Positions 1 through 11,522 of a stretch of DNA of 64,000 nt are shown here, one piece after another. Origin of the DNA: Iris pallida. Its lineage: Eukaryota; Streptophyta; Magnoliopsida; Asparagales; Iridaceae. Under the pieces are notes generated by a model that saw nothing but the letters and a program-made list of their open reading frames with translations, made no database searches and was not told where the DNA came from. The stretch spans positions 31,360,586 to 31,424,585 of the forward strand of contig JANAVB010029819.1 in assembly GCA_029216955.1 (NCBI GenBank). The letters run 5' to 3'. Made by a program: the position numbers and the translations under genes. How positions within the stretch are numbered: position 1 is the first letter of the stretch; each line of letters starts with the position of its first letter.

Positions 1-745
1 TCGCTGTCATCAGAGTTGTCTTCGACATTTCTTCTATGTTGAGCCTTGAGAGCGATCTACTTCTCTGACTTCTCCTTTGGTGTAGCATCTTCAAAGTCTT
101 GAAGTTCTAACTCGTGAGTGAGTAGCTTACCCATGAGTGTTTCCAGAGACATTGATGAGAGGTCATTCCCTTCAATGATTGTTGTAGCCTTTGGAATCCA
201 GTTCTTTGTAAGAGCTCGTAGAAGTTTATGAATCTTCTCATGGTTACTGTAATCCTTGCCTAGTGAAAAAAGATTTACAATATCCAAGAATCTTGTAAAC
301 ATCTGGGTGACTGATTCACTTGGCTTCATTTTGAACGCCTCGTACTCCTGAGTAAGTCTGCTGATCTTTGACTCCTTGACTTGTGTTATTCCATCGTGGG
401 TTACTTCAAAAAGTTTCCACACTTCGTTTGATGTTGTGCAGGTAGACACTCTGTTGAATTCAGTTCTGTATAAAGCACAAAATAGAGCGTTAATAGCACG
501 TGCATTAAGACTGGCCTTTTTCTTTTCATCCTCTGTATGTTTGTCATAGGATTTTTCAACTAAAACTCCATCAACATTAATACGAGGGGGCTTTTTATAG
601 CCATCAATAACTATAGACCATAATTCAAATCAAGAGATTTCAGAAAGAAACTCATACGTATTTTCCAATAAGTGTAATTTATGCCGTCAAACAGTGGAGG
701 TCTGTTTGTGGCTTGGCTTTCACTTGTGAATTTCACAGTTGCCAT
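1..745 (-). pseudogene. Ty1/copia gag, N-terminal part, frameshifted and cut by window edge
   Basis: Capsid-type Gag of a copia retrotransposon, read from the ATG at 745 leftwards. It starts MATVKFTSESQATNRPPLF. The open stretch at 57-449 carries hallmarks of the plant UBN2/copia gag family, including LTQEYEAFKMKPSESVTQMF and IHKLLRALTKNW. The sister copy at 40886-41200 reads FDLWSIVIDGY where this copy has lost one T and shifts frame, so the ORF is broken near 630. Zinc knuckle, integrase and RT would lie left of the window. The start sits about 130 bp inside the primer-binding site at 877-888, the normal copia layout. Seen: homology to the second copy and the frameshift. Inferred: non-functional Gag. 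Confidence 0.85.
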
Positions 746-876
746 GTGTAAAGCTGTGATCTATATAACAATTGAATGTAACTACAATTTTACCTTGCTT
801 TACCTGTATAACCCACTCTGATACCAATTGTAGGAACAATTGGGATCAGAATATAATACCTCTAGATGGAAAACCT

Positions 877-888
877 GCTCTGATACCA
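877..888 (-). other. Primer-binding site, initiator tRNA-Met type, copia element 1
   Basis: The minus strand reads TGGTATCAGAGC, the classic plant copia primer site complementary to the 3' end of initiator tRNA-Met. It lies 2 bp inside the LTR edge at 891. A second, degenerate copy (first plus-strand base A instead of G) lies at 815-826, followed by another TGTAGGAAC LTR edge at 829. Confidence 0.85.
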
Positions 889-890
889 AT

Positions 891-1961
891 TGTAGGAACG
901 AAATCGTAAAGCAGAATACTCTAGAGGGGGGTGAATAGAGTAGGCAGCAGAATATTGCTAATTAAAAAACTCGTTAGCAGTTAGATCACAGATATAATAA
1001 TAATCACAAAATAAATGACAGTAATAAAAAGGTGATCAGAAGGCAAACGTAAACACCGAGATTTATACTGGTTTTCCTCTTGTGAGGACTAGTCCAGCCG
1101 GAAGAACTCTAGCTTCCAGTTGAATCCACTATTGGAAAATCCTACAAGTTTTCATACGAAGTCCTTGTAACTTCTACAGACGCGAGCTTTGATACGAAGA
1201 ACTCGACCAACTTTAATTGTGAAGAGTTGTATCTTCAATCAAGCCTCTGAATACAATCGCTCTGAAACTTCTAGACCGCACCGTACTGGCAAATTGACTA
1301 GAGGATTGTAACTGGCTTGGGATTTGAAAATTGAAGATTTTTAGAAATCTTTGGAAGAAATAAAAGCATTAGAGGAGAAGAGATTGAAAGTGAATTGGTG
1401 ATTTGAAATGATCGAAATCCTTCTCTATTTATAGTTTTTCCAAAGGCTGAACTCTGACAGAATTCGGGCAGAATTCGGATAGAACTCTTTGTAACAAACC
1501 GCAACTAAAGGGAGACCAAGTTCAAAATCAAACGTTCACATAATGTTCAACTTGGCCGAACTCTGGCCGAGTTCTATCAGGGTTTGGTCAGTTGATTTTG
1601 AGAAAAATAATTTTGGCTTTTTGAAAAGTCCTTCAGAAGCTTTTTGTAAAATAGATGTTTTTTAAAAACATAGGTAATTTTAAAAAGATAGGTCAGTTTT
1701 CAAAAACGATTTTATGATAGCCTATTTGCCAGTACGACAGTGTACAATGTATTCCTAGACTCAATAAAATGAAAAATTACATTGCTTTGAAGGAAATACA
1801 TTCTGAGTGGCAAACAGCTTCGGTCTTGAACATGGTAGATATCCATCGTTGAGCAGGGTCCAAAACGTCGTAGGTAAACATCTGAATTAACTTGAATTTA
1901 TATCGAGACAGAGTTTGATCAATTATTAAAATCAGGTTTGACCATGACCAATGGGCCAACA
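891..1961 (-). repeat. Copia 5' LTR (element 1)
   Basis: On the plus strand it begins TGTAGGAACGAAATCG and ends CCAATGGGCCAACA, the TG...CA termini of an LTR. It is directly followed on its minus-strand 3' side by the tRNA-Met primer site and gag. It aligns along its length with the LTR at 41297-42233, sharing both ends and the GAACTC...GAGTTC dyad. It is about 1,070 bp against about 940 bp for the other. A TATA box (CTATAAATAG on the minus strand) lies at 1425-1434. Confidence 0.85.
1425..1434 (-). promoter_or_regulatory. LTR TATA box, copia element 1
   Basis: The minus strand reads CTATAAATAG inside the LTR. The equivalent position of the second LTR (41811-41820) has the same ten bases, so it is a conserved promoter core of the family. 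Confidence 0.7.
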
Positions 1962-3233
1962 CTAAGCCCACGCGACTTGGCTTGGGGCTAGCTGACTCAG
2001 CGGCTTGGCTCCAACTATGGAAACCGCTGACTCAGTACCCCTCTACTGCTACGTGGTCGGCCCCACACACTATGGATAGGTGACGGGTGGGCTTGCCCCC
2101 CATCCACGTTAGTGGTTGACTGGGTAATTGAAATTTAGTTATAGAAAAATTATTTAAAAAAAGAAAAAATCCTATTAATCCCAAATAAATTCCAAAAAAT
2201 CCTAAAAATTTCTAGAAAATTAGAGAAAATAGTTTAAGGGTTACATAGCCGAAATAAATTGTTTGGACTCAAAGATAATCTTTGGTACCTTTATAGTAAA
2301 TCCTAAGAGCTTATGAAAATAATAATACCATGGTTAAAATTATCTAAAAATTCCCCAAAAAGCTAGAAAATTCTAAAATAATGAAATAACACAGTTAGGA
2401 CTATCTAGAGCCCCTAGTGACTTCATATGGCCTATAGCTTAGGTACGCACCCTTGTGATGCCAAATTAATTTCTAATTATCAAGCTAAAATTCTTGGAAG
2501 CAAATGCTACAATGTCTTGCCTGAAGCTTGCCTGATGATTCGACGACGTCGTGCAAGCGAACTCGTCAATCCAAATAAAGCAGTAAAGGTAAAAATCCCA
2601 TAAACATCTCTGAATATTGAAATAGACATTACCAACATTTCTAGAATAATCAAAATAGCTATGTTAAGCTACCCATAAGGCCAATATTGGACACATGGAC
2701 AAAATAGTAATTTCGGGTGAAAATGGTGTCCGTCGTTGGACCCGTTTTACACCAAAAAATATGCCAAGACAAAATTGTCCAAATATGACAAATTATATGT
2801 CAATTTTGGCCAGAATGACCCCATGAGTCCAATGGTGGTTTCAGATTTGGAATTCGATATCCCGAGTTCAAAATCATAATTTTACATGTTGAAAATTATG
2901 ATTTCGAGAGGCCAACTTTAGCGTCGATTTTAACCAACCAAATAACATCCTATAAAACTAAAATATTTACGACACAAAGGTGGTTATACCTGCAGTGCAT
3001 CAGAGTTAGTAGTTCGTCAACCGGAGCTCAAAAAGGGAGAAATAAATTTGCGAAGTTGGCTCTACAAAACTATCCAAAATAAACATAATTTAAACGGTCA
3101 ACATGGTAGCCGGTTTTGATCTATCAAACGATCGATTTAATGGTTGACAATTTAGATGAGCGAAGGTGTATATACCTTGATTGTGACGGAAGAATCGGAT
3201 TGACAATCTAACAGTCAAATTGTCCAAAAAATA
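1962..3233 (-). repeat. Rearranged gypsy-type LTR debris related to the non-autonomous family
   Basis: No gene is seen. The AT-rich part at 2130-2460 resembles the right end of LTR A (5530-6060). The stretch 2510-2990 resembles the interior of LTR B near 49030-49300, for example the shared words GGTAATTTCGG-like and TTGGACCCG followed by CACCAAAAAAT. The order of the two blocks is not that of LTR B, so this is a rearranged or recombined LTR fragment. Orientation is inferred from the better-preserved copies. Confidence 0.5.
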
Positions 3234-6096
3234 TGTCACGACCCGCACTCGCTTTTCGGATGCAAGCACGTGAGCAAGCCAGCTACGCAACAAGCGGACT
3301 CCAGTCCGACTCGAATAAGTAAACGCTGTCACGGCTATGGTAAACTGCCAAATCATGGCAAAATAAATCTATATCTCAAATCCAAAATAGGTGTACGAAA
3401 CTTGAATGAACATTATGGGTCGTGGTGTGCAGCCCACTAGCATATATGTCCGATAAGACTCAAAGAATATAATAGGAGTCTACAAACTGAATCAATAAAC
3501 ATGGTATCTCATGATAATGAAAGGAAAACAAGAGAGGATAACAAAGTAATATCACTGGCAAATACCTGAATCTCACAAGCAATATTGTAATCATCTGAAA
3601 TCCACAAGTGTCATAATCATCTGCCATCCAGAACTGCTAACTAACTCCATGCAATCACTAACCTGAAGAGATCATCAGGTCCTCGAAGGACATAGCAAGA
3701 TACATAATATACATGTCTATCTAACAGTTTTATCATACGTAAGAAAATAAGTAAGAAAAAAATAGGAACACGACAATTGACTACGAACACGAACACTAGA
3801 ACAACTACGTATAAATGAACTGCCGAGTGAACAATGAACACGAGATCAATAGAAGAACCAAACCCTCGCCCCGAGTGGACTCGCAGGTTTGAACTAATCA
3901 CTAACCCTCGTCCCGAGTGTGGACTCTCTGGTTAGTTCTAATCACTAACCCTCGTCCTGAGTGTGGACTCTCTGGTTAGTTCACGGCAAGGCACCCTCGT
4001 CCCGAGTGTGGACTCTGTGGTACAAGTATAAGTCAAGATCCTCGTCCCGAGTGGACTCTCTGATGTAAGTATAAGTCAACATCCTCGTCCCGAGTGGACT
4101 CTCTGATGCAAGTATAAGTCAACATACTCTTCCCGAGTGGACTCTCTGATGCAAGTATAAGTCAACATCCTCGTCCCGAGTGGACTCTCTGATGTAAACA
4201 GATCAAGATAAACACCCTCATCCCGAGTGGACCCTCTGGTGCCAAGGAAACAAACACCCTCGTCCCGAATGTGGACCCTCTGGTGCAACGGATCAACCCT
4301 CATCCCGGGTGTGGACTCTTTGGTTGGGTAAAACGATAATCAAGGATTTAACAGTTCGCTACACGCACTTGTCCTATGACATGACTCAAGCAAGGTACTG
4401 GTAAGAAACTCCAAGTATGAACCACAAGACCAAACATGGCTATATGCAATAAAAACAGCTCGACAGAATATAATACGAAAAGTACATGTCCATAAAAATC
4501 AAAACTGGGAAATGAAATATAATGCATATAAATAAAACTGTAGAGAAAGGCAAGGTATACTTGCCTGTGGTCCTTGCACAAACCGTAGTCACAAGTCGAG
4601 GATGAGGGGATGTCAATCTAGGAGCTGTCAATCTATAACACATATCGCACCAGGAACCGTACAAGAAAACTATAAATCAATTCTAATATTCTAGTTCTAA
4701 ATTCATGGAATAGTGGCTAGTTGGGTTACTAATCTAATAATAATTAATTCTAGAATAATTCACTTAAAAACCTAATTTAACCTAATAATAATCTGAATAT
4801 AATCTAAACAAGCAAGTTTGGCCATCAAAAGTCATGTTTCCCAATTTTGGAAACCATGGCACGCAAATCGAGACATGCCGTTGACTATTTAGTCAAACGT
4901 TGTGAACTCTAAATTTTAAAAGTGCACCTTGGTAGATTTCAGTGCCACGAGTGTGTTGGAATTAACCATGCAACAAAATCATGCTTTGGTCAAAAGATAT
5001 CACCGTTATGGCTAATCGTGACCAAAACGGTGATCAACCGATCAATTCTGAGTTCAAAAGAATAAATAAAATAATAGATGAACAAAATAATTTCTGAGAA
5101 AAATATATGATGTAGAGCTCTGTTAGAGCTCTATGTTAGCTTTCCAAAACTTCAAACGGTTCATGACTTCGATTTCTGGTTCTCCCGGAATCGCGAAAAC
5201 ACCGAAACGTGTCAAGTCTCGGACAACCAATACTCTACGAATTTTCCAGAAATTCAAGAATAATATCTACAAAAATAAATTACAAAATCAGAAAGCTTAA
5301 CTTGATATGAATCCAACAAAAAAAATGGCATGCGAAAAGCACGTCGGAGTTGGCGGAAATCGCTTCGGGAATTCGGAAACCCTATATGAGTTCTCCCACA
5401 AAAGGCTGCTTGAATTTAATTAAGGTGGGTGAATATAATAATATATATAGGAGAGAGAGAGAGGTGGTCACTGTAGCAGTTAGCGCCGACAGGTGGGCCC
5501 CCCGGCTGATTTCTGGGTATTTATTTATTTAATTCAGAAAATTATTTAAAATCATTTTAAGTCCAAATAAATCAAAATAAATTGCAGAAAAATTCAGAAA
5601 AATTATAGAAAATTCTAGAAAATATTTCTAAGTGTCTAGAGTATAAATAAAATATTTTAACACAAAATATCATCTTGTGACCTCACAGTAAATTCCAAAA
5701 ACCTATAAAATATAAATTTTATATGTTTTAATTATATAAAATTCCCAAAAATTCTAAAAAATCCAAAAAATTTCTAAAATATTCTAGAAAATATTTTTAG
5801 TCATTTAGAGCCCAAATAAAAATATTTGGTCTAGAAATACCCCCGTATGACCTTACAGTAAATCCTGAAAGTCCTTAAAAATAATAAAATATTAAATATT
5901 AAATACCTAAAAATATCCAAAAATTATAGAAAAATATAAAATAGCTAAATAATACATATATAAGCTATCTAGAGCTCATATGACCTTAATATGGTCATAT
6001 CCCACCTACAAGATTTGGCATGACTCACAATGACTATAAAATTAATCATAAACAAATAAAATTAAAAAAATTAAAAATTTGGGAAGTGGACTTACA
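3234..6096 (-). repeat. Long LTR of non-autonomous gypsy-related element, copy A (3' LTR)
   Basis: On the plus strand it starts TGTCACGACCCGCACTCG and ends ACTTACA, i.e. TG...CA. The start aligns with LTR B (47681) and LTR C (52065): all three continue with a GAGCAAGCCAGCTACG-like stretch and AAACGCTGTCA. It contains a minisatellite (3859-4335). It is followed on the right by the short internal domain at 6097-6688. In minus orientation this is the downstream LTR. No coding potential was found across it; the short ORFs are chance. Confidence 0.7.
3859..4335. repeat. Minisatellite of hairpin-forming units in LTR A
   Basis: About eleven units of roughly 38-47 bp share the core CTCGTCCCGAGTGTGGACTC. 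The bases flanking the core differ between units but stay complementary within a unit: CAAACC/GGTTTG (3859-3864 with 3886-3891), CTAACC/GGTTAG (3901-3906 with 3930-3935, and again 3945-3950 with 3974-3979), then CATC/GATG, CACC/GGTG and CAACC/GGTTG. One unit (about 3992-4023) pairs poorly. The core also holds a small CTCG/CGAG dyad. Confidence 0.85.
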
Positions 6097-6688
6097 AATC
6101 TACCCACCTTAGAAAAATTTTGTATTCGAAATTCTAATTCATAACTATTCCCTAAAAATTAAAGTCTACTATTACCTTAATCTCCTCAAATTTATTTTCT
6201 CAAAAATTATTTTATGACCTTCTCTAGTCATTTCATAACTATGAATACTTGAGAACTTCTACCCACCTTTGGTCACACTACTCCTCAAAATACGGTCTCT
6301 AAAATCTTATAGTCTTCTAATTAGTTGCTAACAATTCTACCAACAGATATCTAGGGCTTATGGCATCTATAATACCTGATATCTATAAACAACCAAATAT
6401 TAAATAATCAAGCAATCTTATACTATAACTTAAGAATTTCTAATGAATTCTAGATGGCACGATCATTTGTCACAGCGAAATAGAAAGGAACGAGAATCAA
6501 GGGTACGAAAAGCAAGGAAGAAAAATCGAGAACAAATATGAAATTCAAGGACGTAGAAATTTTTTTGGAGAATTTTCAAGGCAGTGTGGATTGAGATTTC
6601 TAAGGTTTAGTCATAGTCGTAGGCTCGTATCAGTATAGTTACGTAACCGATACGATATGCTCTAACTTGCATGGGCCACCAAAAAATA
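6097..6688 (-). mobile_element. Short internal domain of non-autonomous gypsy-related element, copy A
   Basis: About 590 bp with no gag, protease, RT or integrase. Read on the minus strand it opens after the LTR with a TTTTTTGGTGGCCCATG-like stretch, the same position and words as after the 5' LTR of the intact gypsy at 58049. It closes with an AAGGTGGGTAG-like stretch before the 3' LTR, also as in that gypsy. It aligns end to end with 51498-52064 (copy B/C). After 6688 only TGTCC of the expected 5' LTR start remains before the similarity ends. Confidence 0.65.
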
Positions 6689-7084
6689 TGTCCATAGTTG
6701 TTGTCCTGAAATACAATTCTGGAATAGAATTCGCGCGCGTCACGATGGGATTTCGTACAAGATGCACGAATCGACTATGTTCGTGATGGGGAAGTCAGAG
6801 ACGCAGCAGGGGGACTAGCTGGGGTGCACTGGAGTCATAGGGGAATCATCAGTAAGATGCGGCGGAGTGCGACACAGCTACCACTGTTGCTACTCTTTAT
6901 CGTGCCTGCTGCTGGCAACTGCCACTCGCACATGCGGTTGCACGCCTGCCGGTGGTGGCGGCACGATGGGGCGCGATCCTGGGGGCGGCATGCGATGATA
7001 TACGGGCAATGGTGACAGCCCGCTTCAGCTATCTCCGTGTACATAGCCGTGTCGCAGCGTTGTTGCTATCACGTGCCTGACTGC
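6689..7084. other. GC-rich stretch without a supported gene
   Basis: This starts with a TGTCC remnant that could be the truncated 5' LTR of copy A and becomes GC-rich. Short ORFs exist on both strands (6824-7044), but they overlap each other antisense and match no family I recognise. Nothing further is supported. Confidence 0.4.
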
Positions 7085-7197
7085 GTGCAGCCGTGAGGGT
7101 TGCATCCTATGGTGACTCGGTAGCCACATCGATGACAGTCGTGGGTTGGGTCGTACGACTGTTGCCCTGTGCTGGGGGAGAGGTTTTCTTAATTTTT

Positions 7198-7274
<77 letters not shown>

Positions 7275-7420
7275 GGATTAGGTCGTGCGGCCGTGAGGGT
7301 TGCATCGTGCGGTGACTCGGTAGCCGCGTCGACGACATTCGCGGGTTGGGTCGTGCGACTGCTGTCCCGTATTGGGGGGAAGAGAGTTAGGACTTAGGTT
7401 TTCCTAATTTTCTACATGTT

Positions 7421-7471
<51 letters not shown>
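7085..7471. repeat. GC-rich ~130-bp units alternating with (TA)n tracts (left of LINE)
   Basis: Two units share AGGGTTGCATC, GTGACTCGGTAGCC and GGGTTGGGTCGT and end in a TTTTCTTAATTT- or TTTTCCTAATTT-like tail. The first (7085-7202) runs into (TA)n at 7203-7272. The second (about 7284-7423) runs into (TA)n at about 7424-7474. The same units reappear at 14731-15156, on the other side of the LINE, showing that the LINE split one repeat block. Confidence 0.75.
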
Positions 7472-7472
<1 letters not shown>

Positions 7473-7699
7473 TTTTTTTTTAAGGAAGCAAAACTTTAAG
7501 GCGCAAAATGTCGAAGCGTATACAAGTAAGCGCGCTCAACGCGACAAGAGGAAAAGAAAACAAACTGCGCTAGACGCACACAAAAAGGAATCGGATCTCA
7601 ACGACAACTGACAGGAGAAGCGCAAGAAACCCGAAAAATGGCCTAAGCAAGGGCCTCCAAAAAATTGTTGGGGGCGTGAGAGCAACGCCTCCTAGCTCT

Positions 7700-10600
7700 G
7701 AGAATTTGTCTGATAACCTCTCTGTACAATTATGGAGGGCGGAGTTGGCAGCCTTCATATCTGAATTTATTCATGTTCTTCCATAAGACCCAAATACCAA
7801 CGGCTACGATGATCTGATATCCGTAGGAGCAACTCCAGCTGGCAAGGAGATCGTGGAAGCCCACAGTCGGGGGGACAAGACTTTGTCTATTGTGTAGATT
7901 GAACCAAACCTGAGTCACCAATTCACCAGAAAGAAGGAAGTGCTCTGCCGATTCCAATGTATGCTCCACGCAGCAGTAGCATCTGGACGCGAGGCTAAAT
8001 CTGATAGATCTGATGGAGTCGCCCATCGGAAGCTTCCGACGTAATGCGCGCCAGATAAGGATAGACTATTTTGTGGGTATCTAAGACTGCCAAAACTTTA
8101 CACACATAGTATTCGGCACGCTGCTGCCTCTTATTACAATGCTAGCGGAAGCTAGTGTAAAAGTCCCACATGGATTAGGGGACCATCTCCATGTGTCGGA
8201 TATGTTAGTGACCCGCAGATTAGCTGCAAGGAGACCGTCGGTCGCCAGCTGGCCAAGCCAATCTCTGACCCTCCTATAATTCCATCCGTAACTTTCCTCC
8301 TATAGATCCCTAATTTTGTACCCTTGCGGTGTTCGAACGATGGGCTGGATGGTGCCTTCTCCTAGCCACCGTTCCAGACAGGACGATGAGCGTCCGTCGC
8401 CCAACTGAAGGCGGATTAAAGGTTCTGTGAGGCTGCGCCCCCGAGTTATGCGATGCCACGATACCGAAGATCTGTTGTTAGTGACCGCCTCCGACAGATG
8501 GGAGAATCTTGAGTATCTAGCTCTCATGAACCTCGTCCATAACGACCTCTCCGATCGCAACTTCCACCACAGCTTCATGGAGAATGCATCCACAATATGG
8601 ACAAGTCTGCTGAATCCCAGACCTCCTTCTTCAGTGGGTTTGGCCATGGTATCCCAACTGGCCTAGTGGTGTTTGTCCTTACCGTCGCTTTGACCCCAGT
8701 AGAACTTGGCTAATAGGGATTCGAGAGAGTGGAGGACCTTCTTGGAAGGGGAGCAGACGGTCAGGGTGTACAATGGGATGGAAAAAAGAACGTATTTGAT
8801 AAGGATCATCTTGCCCCCAGGTGATAGTGTTGCGTTGTCTATAAGGTGCTCGTATATTCCCGGGTTAGTCTTACCGTACACCAGCGGGCAACCCAAATAA
8901 AGGAAAGGCGGCTAGGCCGTGGCGAACGAGGTCATGTTGGAGAGCACAGCTGAGCGGATTCTGTCAACTTTGTAATGGGTATAGATGACGCTCTTGTTGT
9001 TATTGATGCGCTATCCGGAGCATCTGGTGTATCGTACGAGCGTACTTTGAACCACCTCGATCAATCCGAAGTCTCCAGAGGAGAAGATGAGGATTTCATC
9101 CACGTACGCCAAGTGAGTGAAAAGCTGACAGCCAGTGGTGGTATGGAAGTGGTGGAAACCGGGCATTCTGGACATGCTATTGAGGCTTCTGCTGAGAGCT
9201 TCTACCGTAATGATAAAAATAATGGAAGAGAGGGGGTCCCCCTGTCTAACCCCGCGAGTGGATCGGAAGAACCCCACTGCCTGTCCATTGATGACGGTGG
9301 AAAACTATACATTGTTGATGGATCTGAAAATGATGTCAATCCAGGATTCGGAGAAGCCGAAAGCCCTGAAGACCCAAATCATAAATTGCCAGTCCAGACG
9401 GTCGTATGCCTTCTCCATGTCCAGTTTGATGGCAACGTTCCCCCCTCTGGACGGAAACTTCATACATGTGATCATCTCTTGTGCGAGAAATATGTTGTCA
9501 GTGATGTTTCGGCCTTTAACAAACCCGCTTTGCTCTTCAGAGAAGATCTTGTGGAGGAGATTGGACATTCGGTTGGCAATGATCATCGATATGATCTTAT
9601 TGGTGAAGGTGCATAAGCTGATAGGACGAAAGTCTTTGAAGGTTTCCGGGTTGTCTTTCTTGGAGATTAGGACGATGTTGGTGCAAGAAATAGAATTGGG
9701 ATATCTCGTTCCTTGGAAAAAGGCTATGGTGACCTCCAATAAGTCGAATTTTAAGATGTCCCAACAATTTCTGAAAAAGATGCCATTGAAGCTATCAGGC
9801 CCCGGAGCACTGTGTTCTTTTATGGACTACACAGCCGCCTTGACCTTCCCCTCCGATGGAGTAGCCAACAGGGTCTCGTTCTCGCTATCGCTGATGAGGG
9901 ATGAGATCTCGGACAGGAGCGCAACGTCTTTAACGACAGGCTCTTTAGTAAAAAGGTTAGAGTAGAAGTTCTCCGCTGCAGCCTGAATGCCATCCTAGTC
10001 TTCTACCAGAGCGCCATTGTCATCGTATATCCGGTGTAATTTTAATTTATTTCTGCGGCCTTTGACACATGCATAAAAGAAACTGGTATTCCGGTTACCA
10101 TTGGTATCCCAGGTCAATCTGGGTTTTTGCCTCCAGAATTCTATTTCCACTTTCAGCCTGGATTTGAGAAGAGCTCTAGCAAGGTTGAGCGAGACGCGGG
10201 CAGCCGGAGATCTGTCAATAGCAAACGAGGTCTCAGTGCGAGTGACGTCGTCCCCCGCCACCTTAATAGCCTGGAAGATGTCTCCAAAAGCCCTCTTGTT
10301 CCAGGACATTAATGCCTTACGAGTGGCTTTCAGTTTAGATGCCATACGAACCAGGGGGTCAAGTTCTGAGACAGAGTTCCAAGCGACGTTCATAATGTTC
10401 TGGAATTATGGATGATGTCGCCAGAAGTCGAAGAAACGAAATGCTTTTTTAGTGCCGATGTGGTTGTTGCTGATCATGATGAGAAGAGGGGAGTGGTCCT
10501 ATTCAGTAAAGTTCAAATGGGTGAGGTTTGTGATCAGGCCCATCTCAGACCAACTATCGTTGACCATCACCCGATCAAAACGGAAGTATTGCCGCCGATG

Positions 10601-11130
10601 ACCCTCCTGTATGTTGCACCAGGTGAATGCACTGCCGTGGAAGGGGATGGAATTAAAATCGTCCATCGCAGGCTGGGGGGCGTGCGACCCCCGTATTTCT
10701 TCTCTCTGCAGTACACCATATTAAAATCTCCGATGCAGAGCCACGAGAGACCTTGGTAGGGTAAGGCAGCGTCCAACAGGTCATCCCAAAGCAATCTTCG
10801 CTCGGGGATGTCACAACTTCCATGAACGGCGGAAAGGATGGAGCGGGACTTGAGGGTCGGATGCTCGACCCAACAAGATAGAGCCAGAAGCGAATGTTTT
10901 ATGATACCAAATTCGAATTTCGGCACAAAAAAGATCCAGATGTCCTTACATCCTGTGATAGCATGAGGGAAGCAAAGCTTGAGTTGAGTGGATTTGATTC
11001 TTATTTGAGGGATTTTTTGTTCAATAATGATTAAGAGGTCTATTCGATTAGTTTTCTTGAGGCTGAGGATTCTATTCAGCGTCGGTTTGTTTCCAAGCCC
11101 TCTAACGTTCCAGGAGATGATGTTAAGCAT
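7700..11130 (-). pseudogene. LINE ORF2 (endonuclease, reverse transcriptase, zf-RVT), multiply frameshifted
   Basis: This would encode the L1 protein that nicks the target and reverse-transcribes the element RNA. In order on the minus strand: an APE-type endonuclease from MLNIISWNVRG (11130), with the IIEQK and CIGDFN catalytic motifs (about 10567-11130); a linker (9995-10393); RT palm (9305-9739, with FRPISLC, SGFVKGR and KLDMEKAYD); RT active-site block (9011-9277, with GVRQGDPLS); the thumb region (8663-8896); EGGLGFSRL (8300-8647); and the zf-RVT-like end (7730-8026, with VLWKNMNKFRYEG). The active site reads AYVDE where the family has two aspartates (YVDD or FADD), so the second metal-binding Asp is replaced by Glu. 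Several frame changes separate the blocks, so no complete protein can be made. Confidence 0.88.
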
Positions 11131-11320
11131 TTGATGGGGTAGTGGGAGGGAGGAGATTAAGCTTCAAGGCGGACCTTGTTGTCATCGTCGTCTGCTGCTT
11201 TTATTTGTTTTTTGTTTTTTTAGGAGGATTTTTTGGTGGGTGTGATGGTGGACCTGTTGACTCCGATAGCATTGCTAGTCCAGCCATTGACATATGGCAA
11301 TGAGGTAGTAGAATTAATTT

Positions 11321-11500
11321 TGTTTTCTTCCAGGGTGCATAAGGGATTGCCACGGTCCAAGAAACCCGTTTCCTTGGCTTGCCAGAACCTGTCGGTGAAA
11401 GTAGGATTTGCATTTTCTTCCAAGGCGTATAAGGGATTGCCACGATCCAGTAAACCCGCTTCCTTGGCTTGCCAGACCCTGCCAGTTAAAGTGGGGTTGA
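11321..11500. repeat. Two-copy 90-bp tandem duplication in the LINE ORF1-ORF2 spacer
   Basis: Units 11321-11410 and 11411-11500 share TTTTCTTCCA, AAGGGATTGCCACG and TTCCTTGGCTTGCCAGA. The period is 90 bp, a multiple of three, so the duplication keeps the reading frame. Confidence 0.8.
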
Positions 11501-11522
11501 GGCTGGGTTGCACGTTCGCTTT

